A stretch of 12,740 bases of DNA, taken from NCBI GenBank assembly GCA_964544365.1, contig CAZJCW010000116.1:1-12740 (forward strand), read 5' to 3'. Positions 6,878 through 12,740 of the stretch are shown one piece after another; position 1 is the stretch's first letter, and each line of letters starts with the position of its first letter. The notes below the pieces were generated by a model that saw only the letters and a list, made by a program, of their open reading frames with translations, was not told the DNA's origin and did no database searches. The position numbers and the translations under genes were made by a program. This stretch comes from Alsobacter sp964544365 (GTDB taxonomy: Bacteria; Pseudomonadota; Alphaproteobacteria; Rhizobiales; Beijerinckiaceae).

Positions 6878-7762
6878 ATGCGCATCGACACACCCGCCGT
6901 CACGGGGCTTACGGACATCCCGCTGGGGTGCGGCGAGGGCCCGACCTGGTCGGCGCAGGAGAACGCGCTGTGGTTCGTCGACATTCTCGCGCCGGCGCTG
7001 TTCCGGCTCGATGCGGCGTCCGGGGCGATCGCACGCTTCGCGATGCCCAGTTCCATCGGCAGCTTCGGCCTGGCGACGGGCGGGCGCTTGGTCGTGGCGC
7101 TGCGCGACGGGGTGTACTGGTTCGATCCGCGCACCGAGGCGTTGACGCTGCTGTGCCGACCGGAGCCCGACAGGCCGCAGAACCGGATGAACGACGGCAA
7201 GGTGGGGCCGGACGGCCGCTTCTGGGTCGGCAGCATGGACGACAGGCCCGAGAAGGAGCCGATCGCCTCGCTCTACCGGATCGACACCTCCGGTCGCTGC
7301 GACCGGATGGTCGGTGACCTGACGGTGTCGAACGGACTGGCATGGTCGCCCGACGGCAGGACCATGTTCCATTCGGACAGCCGGCAGCGCTTCATCGACG
7401 CCTATGACTACGACGTGACGACTGGCGGCATCGCCAACAAGCGCAGGCTGCGGGTGATGGAGGACGCGGAGGGCCGACCGGACGGCGCCGCATGCGATGC
7501 GGAGGGGTTCTACTGGTCGGCCGGCGTCTCGGCCGGCGTTCTGAACCGGATCGCCCCGGATGGCCGGATCGACCGCAAGGTCGTTCTCCCCCTCGCCTCG
7601 CCGACGATGCCCTGCTTCGGCGGACCCGACCTCCGGACGCTCTACGTGACCTCGCTCACGACCGATCGCCTCGGTCCGAAGCAGGCCGGCACGCTGGTCT
7701 CCTTCGAGGTCGACGTCCCCGGCGCGCCGGTCGCCCGGTTCGGCGAGCCGCTGACCCGCTAG
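6878..7762 (+). CDS. SMP-30/gluconolactonase family sugar lactonase
   Basis: A 294-residue six-bladed beta-propeller lactonase (SMP-30/regucalcin/gluconolactonase family) that opens aldonolactones to aldonates with a bound divalent metal. The metal ligands are Glu20 in GCGEGPTW, Asn152 in VSNGLAWSPDG and Asp202 in RPDGAACDAEG. The substrate-side motif QNRMNDGKVGPDGRFWVG (from Gln101) is typical. Length and order are complete and no signal peptide is seen, so it acts in the cytosol. ATG 6878 follows AGGGAGAA (6866-6873) by 4 nt. It is transcribed divergently from gntR-dapA-ilvD and shares the palindrome at 6813-6824, so it likely belongs to the same regulon, supplying the aldonate that IlvD dehydrates. 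L-arabinonolactone or a related pentono- or hexonolactone is a reasonable substrate guess. Its stop is 10 bp from the convergent luxR stop. Confidence 0.92.
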   Translation: MRIDTPAVTGLTDIPLGCGEGPTWSAQENALWFVDILAPALFRLDAASGAIARFAMPSSIGSFGLATGGRLVVALRDGVYWFDPRTEALTLLCRPEPDRPQNRMNDGKVGPDGRFWVGSMDDRPEKEPIASLYRIDTSGRCDRMVGDLTVSNGLAWSPDGRTMFHSDSRQRFIDAYDYDVTTGGIANKRRLRVMEDAEGRPDGAACDAEGFYWSAGVSAGVLNRIAPDGRIDRKVVLPLASPTMPCFGGPDLRTLYVTSLTTDRLGPKQAGTLVSFEVDVPGAPVARFGEPLTR

Positions 7763-7772
7763 GCCGGAGCGC

Positions 7773-8507
7773 TTACTCGCTGGGGATCAGCCCAAGCTTC
7801 ACCGCGCGCGCCACGGCGTGCGTGGTGTTGACGGCGTTCAGCTTGTACCGGCACGTTTGCAGGTGGGCGCGCACGACTCGTTCGGAGATGCCCATCCGCT
7901 CGGCAACCACGTCCGACGTCAGCCCGCTCGCCGTCAGCTGCAGCGTTTCCGTCTCGCGCGGAGACAGGCGGGACACGCCGCCGCTCATCTTCGTGCCGGC
8001 GATGTCCAGCAGGCGGCGGTGAATGTAGTGGCCGAGCGTCATCCAGTCGCCCGTGCGGCGCTCCTTGAGGGCGGACCAGGCCAGGTCGTCGCAGTCCGCG
8101 GTGACGTTGAACAGCGCGAAGTCGCCGCGCGGCCCGCGGATGGGGAAGGCGAGGCCCTGCCGGCCGATGCCGAACTCGGCCGCCTCGGTGAAGATCCGAC
8201 TGCTCAGGGGGTCGGTCATGCTCAGCTCGTGCCAGTCGATCGGCATGAACTGTCGCATGGCGGTCTGCACCACGGGATCGACCCTGAAGTAGTCCTCCTG
8301 CATGTAGTGCCGCACCCACGCGTCGGGGTACGTCACCAGGACGATCCATTCACGCGTGTCGTTTTCCACCAGCGGCGGCACACCGCAGTATGCCGCGTGC
8401 TGGACATCCAGCATCGGCAGGAAGTCCATCAGCGCGACCCTCAGATGAGTGACGCTCTTGGCCCTGTCGATGCGATCGAGCAGATCGAGGTTCGGTGACC
8501 CGACCAT
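7773..8507 (-). CDS. LuxR-type quorum-sensing transcriptional regulator (autoinducer-binding)
   Basis: A 244-residue LuxR/TraR-type regulator with an N-terminal acyl-homoserine-lactone-binding domain and a C-terminal LuxR helix-turn-helix. The ligand-pocket residues conserved in the family are all present: Trp64, Tyr68, Asp77, Pro78 (in the segment from PDAWVRHYMQ to VDPVV) and Trp92 (PIDWHEL). Each is seven positions later than in TraR (W57, Y61, D70, P71, W85). The conserved glycine is probably Gly118 in GRQGLAFPI. The DNA-binding domain has LSPRETETLQL (Glu185, Leu189), Gly195, and VVAERMGISERVVRAHLQ as the helix-turn-helix. So this is a signal-binding receptor, not a solo lacking pocket residues. 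ATG 8507 is chosen because AGGGG lies 8 nt upstream; GTG 8537 would add ten residues. It lies downstream of luxI on the same strand and is probably its cognate receptor. Confidence 0.93.
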   Translation of the reverse strand: MVGSPNLDLLDRIDRAKSVTHLRVALMDFLPMLDVQHAAYCGVPPLVENDTREWIVLVTYPDAWVRHYMQEDYFRVDPVVQTAMRQFMPIDWHELSMTDPLSSRIFTEAAEFGIGRQGLAFPIRGPRGDFALFNVTADCDDLAWSALKERRTGDWMTLGHYIHRRLLDIAGTKMSGGVSRLSPRETETLQLTASGLTSDVVAERMGISERVVRAHLQTCRYKLNAVNTTHAVARAVKLGLIPSE

Positions 8508-8515
8508 GGCAAACG

Positions 8516-8520
8516 CCCCT
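8516..8520 (-). promoter_or_regulatory. Ribosome binding site deciding the luxR start
   Basis: AGGGG on the - strand, 8 nt before ATG 8507. The upstream in-frame GTG at 8537 has no comparable site, so the shorter form is preferred. Confidence 0.6.
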
Positions 8521-8549
8521 GAAATCAAATTCGTCACAATGAATGTGTT

Positions 8550-8578
8550 AATCTGTTCCAGGCCGGACGTTTCGTCAA
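8550..8578 (-). promoter_or_regulatory. Candidate separate luxR promoter
   Basis: On the - strand TTGACG (8578-8573), 17 nt and CAGATT (8555-8550) lie in the short AT-rich gap between the 130-residue gene and luxR. The -35 is good and the -10 poor. An imperfect dyad CACAATGAATGTG (8535-8547) follows it. luxR may therefore be made independently of luxI. Confidence 0.3.
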
Positions 8579-8590
8579 GAGCCGTCTGTG

Positions 8591-8983
8591 TCAGTTCATG
8601 ACGGCTTCCGGTACGCCCGAGGCATGCACAAGGGCCTCGAGCAGCGCCAGGGCCACGTCACCGTCCTCGCGGAAGGTATCGACGGGCAGGACGTTGCGGG
8701 CGCTCCGCATCACCATGAGGCGCGCATGCGCGCAGCCGTTCGGCAGGCGGCCGGCCATGTAGCCGGTCTGCGGCAAGGCCAGTTCGAGCAGTTCGCTCGC
8801 CGCGTCGAGCCATGCACCGTCCCCGACGGTGCGCTCGAGCCGGGGGGAGGGCCGCCGGCCGGACCGGTCCAGGCTCAGTCTCGCGACGCGCCAGAACAGG
8901 TCCGGGTTCAGGGCATCCGCCGACACGACGTCGGACAGCAGGCCCGGCAGGACGGGGATCGGTGCTTGTGCTGTGCGGATCAT
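8591..8983 (-). CDS. Uncharacterised protein encoded between luxI and luxR
   Basis: A 130-residue protein I do not recognise. It starts 2 nt after the luxI stop (TGA CC ATG), so it is almost certainly translated from the luxI message by coupling; it has no clear ribosome site of its own. The sequence is soluble-looking, without signal peptide or membrane helix. It opens with MIRTAQAPIPVLPGLLSDVV, has a basic stretch LSLDRSGRRPSPRLERTVG, then helix-like ASELLELALPQTGYMAGRLP, a patch CAHARLMVMRSARNVLPVDT and a final helix DVALALLEALVHASG. There is no recognised catalytic motif. Spacing and codon pattern speak for a real gene. Its position suggests a part in signal synthesis or in tuning LuxI/LuxR, as small luxI-linked proteins such as RsaM do elsewhere, but I see no clear similarity to RsaM. 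Confidence 0.8.
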   Translation of the reverse strand: MIRTAQAPIPVLPGLLSDVVSADALNPDLFWRVARLSLDRSGRRPSPRLERTVGDGAWLDAASELLELALPQTGYMAGRLPNGCAHARLMVMRSARNVLPVDTFREDGDVALALLEALVHASGVPEAVMN

Positions 8984-8985
8984 GG

Positions 8986-9615
8986 TCACGCCGCCATCGC
9001 TGAAGTGTGGGAACGCTGGGCCATCAGGCCGGCCCGCGACCGGATGGTCATCCCGGCCTCGCGGGTCACGTCCCAAAGGCCGGCGAAGATCGCCACCGTT
9101 CCGGGGCGCGCGGAGCGTCCCACGATCTCGGGGGCCCAGCCGGAACGGCGATAGATCCGCAGCATGGGAACCTCGGAGACGCCGAGGATCTGGGTCACGC
9201 CGGACTTCAGGCCCGCCTCGCAGACACCGAGGAGAAGCTCGGATGTCGCGACATTGAGGCCCGTCGGCGTCAGCGACGCCTCGAAGTCCGGGTGGATGGC
9301 GAAGCGGGTGCATTCCCAGATCTGCGGGCTTTGGGCGAACACCGGTTCGTCGAAGAAGTCGTTGAAGATGTCGCACATCATGTGGGGGCCCGTGGTCGGC
9401 AAAATGCGGACCGCTCCCCGAAGCAACCCACTCCGATCGTCGATCGACATCACGTAAAGCGGGTCCATGTCGTCGTACAGGTCTCGCTCCATCCCATCAT
9501 TCACGTTGACATCCCAACGTAACCGATCCTTGAAAACACGAGCCCGCATGCGGAACATCTGCTCGGCAAGGCCCTCATGACGGGCCAGTTCGCTCGCATA
9601 GACATTGAATATCAT
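8986..9615 (-). CDS. LuxI family acyl-homoserine-lactone synthase
   Basis: A 209-residue autoinducer synthase that joins S-adenosylmethionine with an acyl carrier (acyl-ACP or acyl-CoA) to release an N-acyl-homoserine lactone. The family's invariant residues are present: Arg24, Phe28 and Trp34 in MRARVFKDRLRW, Asp45 and Asp48 in ERDLYDD, Arg70 in RGAVRILPTTGPHMM, and Glu101 and Arg104 in IWECTRFAIHP. The C-terminal half, with GVCEAGLKSGVTQILGVSE and LRIYRRSGW, completes the GNAT-like fold and acyl pocket. ATG 9615 is chosen because GGGGAG lies 7 nt upstream; the in-frame GTG at 9630 overlaps that site. The protein is complete, so signal production is likely. Acyl chain length and oxidation cannot be read with confidence. 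The 130-residue gene and luxR follow on the same strand. Confidence 0.94.
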   Translation of the reverse strand: MIFNVYASELARHEGLAEQMFRMRARVFKDRLRWDVNVNDGMERDLYDDMDPLYVMSIDDRSGLLRGAVRILPTTGPHMMCDIFNDFFDEPVFAQSPQIWECTRFAIHPDFEASLTPTGLNVATSELLLGVCEAGLKSGVTQILGVSEVPMLRIYRRSGWAPEIVGRSARPGTVAIFAGLWDVTREAGMTIRSRAGLMAQRSHTSAMAA

Positions 9616-9622
9616 GACGTGT

Positions 9623-9628
9623 CTCCCC
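9623..9628 (-). promoter_or_regulatory. Ribosome binding site of luxI
   Basis: GGGGAG on the - strand, 7 nt before ATG 9615. It overlaps the alternative GTG start at 9630 and so argues against that start. Confidence 0.75.
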
Positions 9629-9678
9629 ACGGCTTGAGTTCGATGGAGAGATCATGACGATTCCCAAATGCCCGTGTA

Positions 9679-9694
9679 CCGGCGGATCCGCCGG
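9679..9694. promoter_or_regulatory. Perfect 16-bp palindrome upstream of luxI, candidate lux box
   Basis: CCGGCGGATCCGCCGG is a perfect 16-bp palindrome centred about 71 nt before the luxI ATG and about 105 nt before the divergent small gene. Known LuxR-type sites are 18-20 bp dyads, often with a GATC centre (for example the tra box around GCAGATCTGC), and sit about this far from luxI genes. Size, symmetry, centre and position fit. The GC-rich arms are not the classical ones, so a chance palindrome or an RNA hairpin remains possible. Confidence 0.45.
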
Positions 9695-9778
9695 GGCGGG
9701 GCCTCCGCGTCGCGCGCGCCATGGCGGAAGCTACGCTGATGGAGGAGCTCGGGGCGGGCGATAGTCGACGTCGGAAAC

Positions 9779-9784
9779 AGGAGG
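9779..9784 (+). promoter_or_regulatory. Strong ribosome binding site of the 86-codon gene
   Basis: AGGAGG, 7 nt before ATG 9792. Its near-ideal sequence and spacing are the main reason to accept the short frame as a gene. Confidence 0.75.
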
Positions 9785-9791
9785 ACAGCCA

Positions 9792-10052
9792 ATGGAAACG
9801 ACGTCGGACACGCTTCACACCCTCGCAGGAGAGGGGCCGATGGCCGCTCCGGCACAACCGTCGGCGGCGGACCGGGACTATGTCCTGGGGCTCCTGCTGA
9901 TGGGGGTCGACGCGATCCAGGTCGAGGGGCACGACCGGATCGCCAAGGAGATGCGGCACCTGGTCATGACCTGGTACACGCAGCCGGGCCTGCGCCGCGG
10001 CGAGGGCAGGCACGGCGTGCTGCGCCCGCGGACCAGAACGGGACGGCGCTGA
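9792..10052 (+). CDS. Small uncharacterised protein divergent from luxI
   Basis: An 86-residue protein with no family I recognise. It has a probably disordered N terminus (METTSDTLHTLAGEGPMAAP), a central helix-like segment DRDYVLGLLLMGVDAIQVEG followed by HDRIAKEMRHLVMTWY, and a strongly basic tail ending GRHGVLRPRTRTGRR. The central stretch is amphipathic rather than a clear membrane span, and there is no signal peptide. The basic tail could bind nucleic acid. A near-ideal ribosome site (AGGAGG, 7 nt spacing) supports expression. A later in-frame ATG at 9840 is possible but lacks such a site. It is divergent from luxI across a 176-bp region carrying a 16-bp palindrome, so it may be a quorum-sensing target. 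It faces the hydrolase gene convergently, with 15 bp between stops. Confidence 0.65.
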   Translation: METTSDTLHTLAGEGPMAAPAQPSAADRDYVLGLLLMGVDAIQVEGHDRIAKEMRHLVMTWYTQPGLRRGEGRHGVLRPRTRTGRR

Positions 10053-10058
10053 TCTGCC

Positions 10059-10090
10059 GGGGCGGCGTCAGTTCGGCGTCGCGCCGCCCC
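10059..10090. terminator. Hairpin between convergent genes, probable bidirectional terminator
   Basis: GGGGCGGCG (10059-10067) and CGCCGCCCC (10082-10090) form a perfect 9-bp GC stem with a 14-nt loop. It sits just after the stop of the small + strand gene and overlaps the last codons of the convergent hydrolase gene. No T-run follows on either side, so it may slow or protect transcripts rather than act as a classical intrinsic terminator. Confidence 0.45.
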
Positions 10091-11027
10091 CCAGCCGGGA
10101 CGCGATCAGCCCGTCCAGCCAGTCGATGTCCGGCTTGATCGCCGGGATGTGGTCCCACCATCCGTGGAAGCCGTGCAGCATGCCCGGGACGAAGCGCACA
10201 TGGTGGTCGATTCCGGCTTCCGCGAGCCGGCGCGCGAACAGGGACGAGTCGTCGGCGAGCGGATCGCGCTCGGCGGCGAACAGCACCGTCTCGGGCCACC
10301 CGGCCGGCACCGGATGCCGGGCCGGCGAAAGCTCGGGATGGGAGTCGGGCACGCCGTCGGGAATGTAGGCGCGGCAGAAGCCGATCAGCGGTTCGCGTTC
10401 GAGGATGTAGCCCGTCGCGTAGAGGTGGGTGGCCGGCAGCGTTATCGTCGTGTCGAGCCACGGGCTCATCAGCACGAGCAGCCGCACCGGCGACGGCCCG
10501 CCTGCCAGCGACCGCCGCACGACGGCGGCGGCGAGGCCGGCCCCGGCGCTGACGCCGGCCAGACCGATCGGACCGCCGAGGCCCGCGATCGCGCCGCCGG
10601 CAATGGCGCGCAGCATGTCCTCGCCGTCATCCACCCCGGCGGGCCAGGGGTGCTCGGGCGCCAGGCGGTAGCTGACCGACACGACGTCGCAACGCAGGGA
10701 CGTCGCGAAACGCCGGCATTCGGCATCGGACTCGTCGATTCCCCCCACCACATAGCCGCCGCCGTGGACATAGACGAGCGTGAACGGGCCCGGCCTCGCG
10801 GACGGGCGGTACACGCGCGCGGGGCGCGGGCCGCCGCGGGCCGGCAGTTCGACGTCGTCTACCGCGGCCATGTCCTGCACGGGGCCGCGTCGCCGGAGCG
10901 GCGCCATGCGGCGCATCAGTTCCCGCGACAACGCCAGGCTCTGCTGCGCGCGCGGCGGTGCGCCCTGCTCCTGCTGCCAGGCGGCGAGCATGGCCATGAC
11001 GGCCCGGGCTTCCGGATGGATGCTCAT
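10068..11027 (-). CDS. Alpha/beta hydrolase, hormone-sensitive-lipase (HSL) type esterase
   Basis: A complete 319-residue alpha/beta hydrolase of the HSL/acetyl-hydrolase group. The oxyanion-hole motif HGGGY is at residues 88-92 and the nucleophile elbow GVSAG gives Ser160. The acid is Asp255 in AAERDPLADD and the base His285 in PGMLHGFHG, so the triad is intact. YRLAPEHPWPAGVDD is another family hallmark. The enzyme is cytosolic and usually splits short-chain esters; lactones or acylated sugars are possible. It starts 30 bp after the enolase-family gene, so it is the third gene of a uronate-dehydrogenase, dehydratase, hydrolase group. It could open a lactone made by the dehydrogenase or remove acetyl groups from an incoming sugar, but neither is shown by the sequence. 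A weak AGGA lies 11 nt before the ATG at 11027. Confidence 0.9.
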   Translation of the reverse strand: MSIHPEARAVMAMLAAWQQEQGAPPRAQQSLALSRELMRRMAPLRRRGPVQDMAAVDDVELPARGGPRPARVYRPSARPGPFTLVYVHGGGYVVGGIDESDAECRRFATSLRCDVVSVSYRLAPEHPWPAGVDDGEDMLRAIAGGAIAGLGGPIGLAGVSAGAGLAAAVVRRSLAGGPSPVRLLVLMSPWLDTTITLPATHLYATGYILEREPLIGFCRAYIPDGVPDSHPELSPARHPVPAGWPETVLFAAERDPLADDSSLFARRLAEAGIDHHVRFVPGMLHGFHGWWDHIPAIKPDIDWLDGLIASRLGGGATPN

Positions 11028-11057
11028 CGTGTCGATGTCCTGCGCGGCCGGCCGGGG

Positions 11058-12320
11058 TCAGAAACGCGGCTTCTTCGGGTTCCAGGACGGATCATACTTG
11101 CGCATCTCCTTCACGTCGTCGCGGACCCGGATGCCGCAGTCGAGATAGTTGCGATGCAGCCGCGCCAGCGCGTCGCGATCGAGCGTGACGCCGAGCCCGG
11201 GTCCCCTGGGGAGGTCCACGCAGCCGCCGGTGATCGGCAGCTTGCCGCCCGCGATCACCTCGTCCTCCTGCCAGGGGTAATGCGTGTCGCAGGCATAGAC
11301 GAGGTTGGGGATCGTCGCGCCGACATGGGTCATCGCCGCCAGGCTGATGCCCATGTGGGAGTTGGAGTGCATCGAGATGCCGATGCCGAAGGTTCGCCCG
11401 ATCATGGCGAGGTGCTGGGTCGCGCGCAGGCCGCCCCAGTAGTGATGGTCGGACAGGATCACCTGCACCGCGTTCAGTTCCACCGTGCGCGGGATGTGGC
11501 CGAAGGCGATTGTGACCATGTTGGTGGCGAGCGGCATGGTCGCGAAGGTCGCCACCTCGCCCATCTCGTCGAGCGTGCCGGTCGGATCCTCGAGATACTC
11601 CAGCAGGCCGTCGGCCGCGAGCTGGGGCATCACGCGCCGGGTGGTCTCGACGCTCCAGCCGCCGTTCGGATCGATCCGCAGCGGCGCTCCGGGGAAGGCG
11701 CGGCGCAGGGCACGCAGGGTCTCGATCTCGAAGTCGGGCTCGAAGACGCCGCCCTTCAGCTTGATCGAGCCGAATCCGTACTGCTCGACCATGCGGCGGG
11801 CCTCGCCGACCATCTGGTCGTGCGTCAGCACCTCGCCCCAGTCGTCGGCGGGGTAGCCGGGATCGTCCTTGTGCTTCTCGAACTTGTAGAAGAGGTAGGC
11901 CGAGTAGGCGACGCGGTCGCGCACCGCCCCGCCCAGGACTTCGTGCAGCGGCAGGCCCAGGACCTGGCCCTGCAGGTCGAGGAAGGCCACCTCGAACGCG
12001 GCGAGCGCGGTGGCGCGCGCCTTGTCGCCCTTGGCCGGGAACGTCGCGCCGGTGTCGGGGTCGCCGCCGACCGCCGCATAGACCGCCCGCGCGAGGCCGT
12101 TCAGGTCGAAGGGCGACAGGCCGGCGAGGGTGCCCTTGATCCGGTCGAGATTGCCCAGCGTCTCGAGGTCGCCGTAGCTTTCGCCGAGCCCCACGCGCCC
12201 GTCCTCGAGCTCGACTTCGATGATGGAGCGAAGCGCCCACGGCTCGTGAACTCCCCAGACGTTGAGGAGTGGCGGGTCGCGAAAGGCGATGGGCGTGACG
12301 CGGACGTCGGCGATGCGCAT
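11058..12320 (-). CDS. Enolase superfamily dehydratase, glucarate dehydratase-like
   Basis: A complete 420-residue member of the enolase superfamily, resembling glucarate dehydratase, which converts D-glucarate (and L-idarate) to 5-keto-4-deoxyglucarate with Mg. The catalytic set is intact: Lys187 and Lys189 (SIKLKGG), Asp217 and Asn219 (IDPNGGWS), Glu244 (LEDPTG), Asn267 (ATNMV), Asp291 (SDHHYWGG) and His318 (MHSNSHMGIS). Each corresponds, by my recollection, to E. coli GlucD K205, K207, D235, N237, E266, N289, D313 and H339 with consistent offsets. The capping domain is N-terminal (LLNVWGVHEPWALR, GLGESYGDLETL). It is about 25 residues shorter than E. coli GlucD. GGGAG lies 9 nt before ATG 12320. 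It follows a uronate-dehydrogenase-like gene by 54 bp, which fits oxidation of a uronate followed by dehydration of the resulting aldarate. Another acid sugar as substrate cannot be excluded. Confidence 0.9.
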   Translation of the reverse strand: MRIADVRVTPIAFRDPPLLNVWGVHEPWALRSIIEVELEDGRVGLGESYGDLETLGNLDRIKGTLAGLSPFDLNGLARAVYAAVGGDPDTGATFPAKGDKARATALAAFEVAFLDLQGQVLGLPLHEVLGGAVRDRVAYSAYLFYKFEKHKDDPGYPADDWGEVLTHDQMVGEARRMVEQYGFGSIKLKGGVFEPDFEIETLRALRRAFPGAPLRIDPNGGWSVETTRRVMPQLAADGLLEYLEDPTGTLDEMGEVATFATMPLATNMVTIAFGHIPRTVELNAVQVILSDHHYWGGLRATQHLAMIGRTFGIGISMHSNSHMGISLAAMTHVGATIPNLVYACDTHYPWQEDEVIAGGKLPITGGCVDLPRGPGLGVTLDRDALARLHRNYLDCGIRVRDDVKEMRKYDPSWNPKKPRF

Positions 12321-12374
12321 GAGCGGGGTCTCCCAGAAGTCTTGTCGTTGCGGCCGGGCGGCCGGGCCGGTCCT

Positions 12375-12740
12375 TCAGGCCTTGGGCACGGGCGGGCCGA
12401 CATATTCGATGCTGCAGAACGGCCCGCCCTGGAAATAGGCGCCGACCGGATCGGGCTTCGCCGACTTCTCCTGCTCCATCGCGTGGGCCGTGTGGTCCTC
12501 GGCGCGGTCCTGCGGCTTGTAGCCGAGGGCGTAGGCGGCCGCATTGTCGTACCAGGAGGCGGCGTTGTCGGAGACGCCGTAGACGATCGTGTTGTGGATG
12601 TCGGGATGCTCGAGCCCGATCGTCACCAGCTGGGCGAGATCGCGCGCGCTGATCCAGATCGCCAGGGCACGGGCGGAGCCGGGCAGGTCGAAGGCGTTGC
12701 CGATGCGGATGTGAAGGCTCTTCACGCCGTACTTGTCGGC
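12375..12740 (-). CDS. NAD-dependent epimerase/dehydratase family protein, uronate dehydrogenase-like (5' end outside window)
   Basis: The C-terminal 121 residues of an extended short-chain dehydrogenase whose start lies beyond the right edge. The visible part resembles the C-terminal half of uronate dehydrogenase: ADKYGVKSLHIRIGNAF, the substrate-lid region WISARDLAQLVTIGLEHPD, VYGVSDNAASWYDN, AYALGYKPQDRAED, and the closing FQGGPF. In that enzyme NAD oxidises D-glucuronate or D-galacturonate at C1 to the aldarolactone. The Rossmann motif and catalytic YxxxK are not in the window. The next gene downstream encodes a glucarate-dehydratase-like enzyme, which supports this role. An ATG exists at 12408 and a GTG at 12725, but the frame continues to the edge with family-like residues, so neither is the start. 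A different sugar-nucleotide or lactone-forming dehydrogenase is possible. Confidence 0.85.
   Translation of the reverse strand, partial: ADKYGVKSLHIRIGNAFDLPGSARALAIWISARDLAQLVTIGLEHPDIHNTIVYGVSDNAASWYDNAAAYALGYKPQDRAEDHTAHAMEQEKSAKPDPVGAYFQGGPFCSIEYVGPPVPKA

Noticed and set aside
6607..7236. Extension of gntR upstream into the lactonase gene
   Set aside because: It would cross the operator and run antisense to the lactonase; the winged-helix domain begins only after 6606.
8554..8573. Possible lux box in the gap before luxR (CTGTTCCAGGCCGGACGTTT)
   Set aside because: Only about half of the dyad positions match, and it overlaps the candidate -35; too weak to call.
9616..9630. GTG 9630 as luxI start
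   Set aside because: The GTG overlaps the ribosome site GGGGAG that serves ATG 9615, and the family N terminus aligns with the ATG.
9612..10013. A 133-codon open frame on the - strand upstream of luxI
   Set aside because: It covers the luxI promoter region and lies antisense to the small gene with a strong ribosome site; no motif or ribosome site is seen.
1..12740. CRISPR arrays, tRNA or rRNA genes, transposases, toxin-antitoxin pairs
   Set aside because: I looked for repeated spacers, cloverleaf-like sequences and transposase or toxin motifs on both strands and saw none.

Overview
The window is GC-rich and densely coded, with short gaps and several overlapping start/stop codons. Its gene families (FCD-type GntR regulator, IlvD/Edd sugar-acid dehydratase, DapA-fold enzyme, SMP-30 lactonase, LuxI/LuxR pair) suggest an alphaproteobacterium of the Rhizobiales/Rhodospirillales kind. 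That placement is inferred from gene content and composition, since no rRNA or other marker is present. Most of the window is a sugar and sugar-acid oxidation locus, with a quorum-sensing cassette placed inside it.

Layout. (1) 1-3029, + strand: the 3' end of an SDR dehydrogenase, a GMC-family FAD oxidoreductase, a D-lyxose ketol-isomerase-like cupin and a Dabb-domain protein, probably one transcript. (2) 3030-3213: a non-coding gap between convergent genes, filled by a nested inverted-repeat element. (3) 3214-6606, - strand: gntR-dapA-ilvD in transcription order, with gntR and dapA overlapping by 4 bp. (4) 6607-6877: control region with a perfect 12-bp palindrome in an AT-rich island, overlapped by divergent promoter-like hexamers. 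(5) 6878-7762, + strand: SMP-30 lactonase. (6) 7773-9615, - strand: luxI, an unknown 130-residue protein gene and luxR in transcription order. (7) 9616-9791: luxI upstream region with a perfect 16-bp palindrome, then a divergent 86-codon gene (9792-10052). (8) 10068-12740, - strand: uronate-dehydrogenase-like gene (cut by the window edge), glucarate-dehydratase-like enolase and an HSL-type alpha/beta hydrolase.

Working model. The GntR protein probably controls both its own dapA-ilvD operon and the lactonase from the shared palindrome. Lactonase, IlvD-type aldonate dehydratase and DapA-fold enzyme form the skeleton of a non-phosphorylating aldonate pathway: sugar to lactone, aldonate, 2-keto-3-deoxy acid, then central metabolism. 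The SDR and GMC enzymes could supply the first oxidation. The right-hand uronate dehydrogenase plus glucarate dehydratase pair fits oxidation of a uronate to an aldarate and its dehydration. A semialdehyde dehydrogenase and a sugar transporter, which such pathways normally need, are not in the window. Substrates are inferred from family membership and context only. The least explained pieces are the 130-residue protein between luxI and luxR, the 86-residue protein divergent from luxI, and the DapA-fold enzyme, whose active-site motifs do not match the well-known pathway members as I recall them.
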